Source: a bacterium
GTDB lineage: Bacteria; Zixibacteria; MSB-5A5; GN15; FEB-12
NCBI GenBank assembly: GCA_016708025.1
Contig: JADJGQ010000001.1
Coordinates: forward strand, 1,422,156 to 1,486,155
Direction: 5' to 3'
DNA length: 64,000 nt
The notes beneath the pieces were generated by a model. That model worked only from the letters and a program-made list of their open reading frames with translations, had not been told where the DNA came from and did no database searches. Position 1 is the first letter of the stretch. Each line of letters opens with the position of its first letter. The position numbers and the translations under genes are program-made. Positions 63,953 through 64,000 of this stretch are shown one piece after another.

Positions 63953-64000
63953 CACCAGCACTTTCCGGCTTTTTCATTTTCGGAATGATCATCGTCGCGC

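Larger units (their letters stand above)
61166..64000. other. Region with no intact gene that I can support
   Basis: About 2.8 kb in which no reading frame longer than about 130 codons has family-like composition, in contrast to the dense coding elsewhere. It contains a frameshifted outer-membrane protein gene (61361-62119), coding-like fragments on the minus strand (for example 62871-63282, with segments EEDVPKFFIDGYWWYLDV and ETYRLTIVDHYQFESP in adjoining frames), a perfect palindrome (62805-62824) and a possible short gene at the end. Either gene decay or error-rich consensus near a contig end would explain it. Confidence 0.6.

Overview
The window looks like a chromosomal piece of a Gram-negative bacterium of the Fibrobacteres-Chlorobi-Bacteroidetes (FCB) superphylum. 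My best guess is a candidate phylum such as Zixibacteria rather than a true Bacteroidota member. The reasons are an outer membrane throughout (SprA, PorV, Omp85, TolC), type IX secretion genes, a Bat (aerotolerance) operon, bacillithiol synthesis and selenocysteine genes side by side. This is inference from gene content, not a phylogenetic placement. Coding density is high up to about 60.5 kb and nearly every gene is on the minus strand. The exceptions on the plus strand are a tRNA-Sec, one NmrA-type oxidoreductase and a small Cys-rich secreted peptide.

Layout (minus-strand genes read right to left). 1-13.3 kb: cupredoxin lipoprotein, then lepB, recG, DUF1844, murB, sprA (2016 aa), a glutaminyl-cyclase-like M28 lipoprotein, and selA cut by the window edge. 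13.39 kb: tRNA-Sec on the plus strand with its own sigma70-like promoter. 13.6-23.4 kb: tetR-tolC-adaptor-RND pump-bshC-bshA-bshB1, one tightly packed operon joining drug efflux to bacillithiol synthesis; bshC carries a one-base frameshift. 23.5-25.5 kb: a flippase-like membrane protein and corA. 25.6-35.7 kb: an expanded Bat operon (BatD-like, MoxR, DUF58, SurA-like lipoprotein, BatD-like, BatA, BatB, BatC, BatD, BatE).

35.8-54.2 kb is the most interesting block: porU sortase, a PorV with a roughly 530-residue propeller-type insertion, an M6 metalloprotease ending in a type IX sorting domain, two PGLG-motif membrane proteins, an NHL-propeller lipoprotein, a 1076-aa SprA-related outer-membrane protein, an Omp85 protein and a UbiA prenyltransferase, nearly back to back. 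With sprA itself 28 kb away, these genes make a divergent type IX secretion set without visible motor/ring genes (PorK/L/M/N), and with what looks like a second, smaller SprA paralogue.

54.4-59.5 kb: lipoprotein, tryptophanase, asparaginase, methyltransferase and SpoIIE-type phosphatase. 59.6-61.2 kb: the plus-strand oxidoreductase, terminator and repeat-like palindromes, and the Cys-rich peptide. 61.2-64 kb: no intact gene that I trust. It holds a frameshift-riddled outer-membrane beta-barrel gene and other coding-like fragments, which means either real decay or poor consensus near a contig end.
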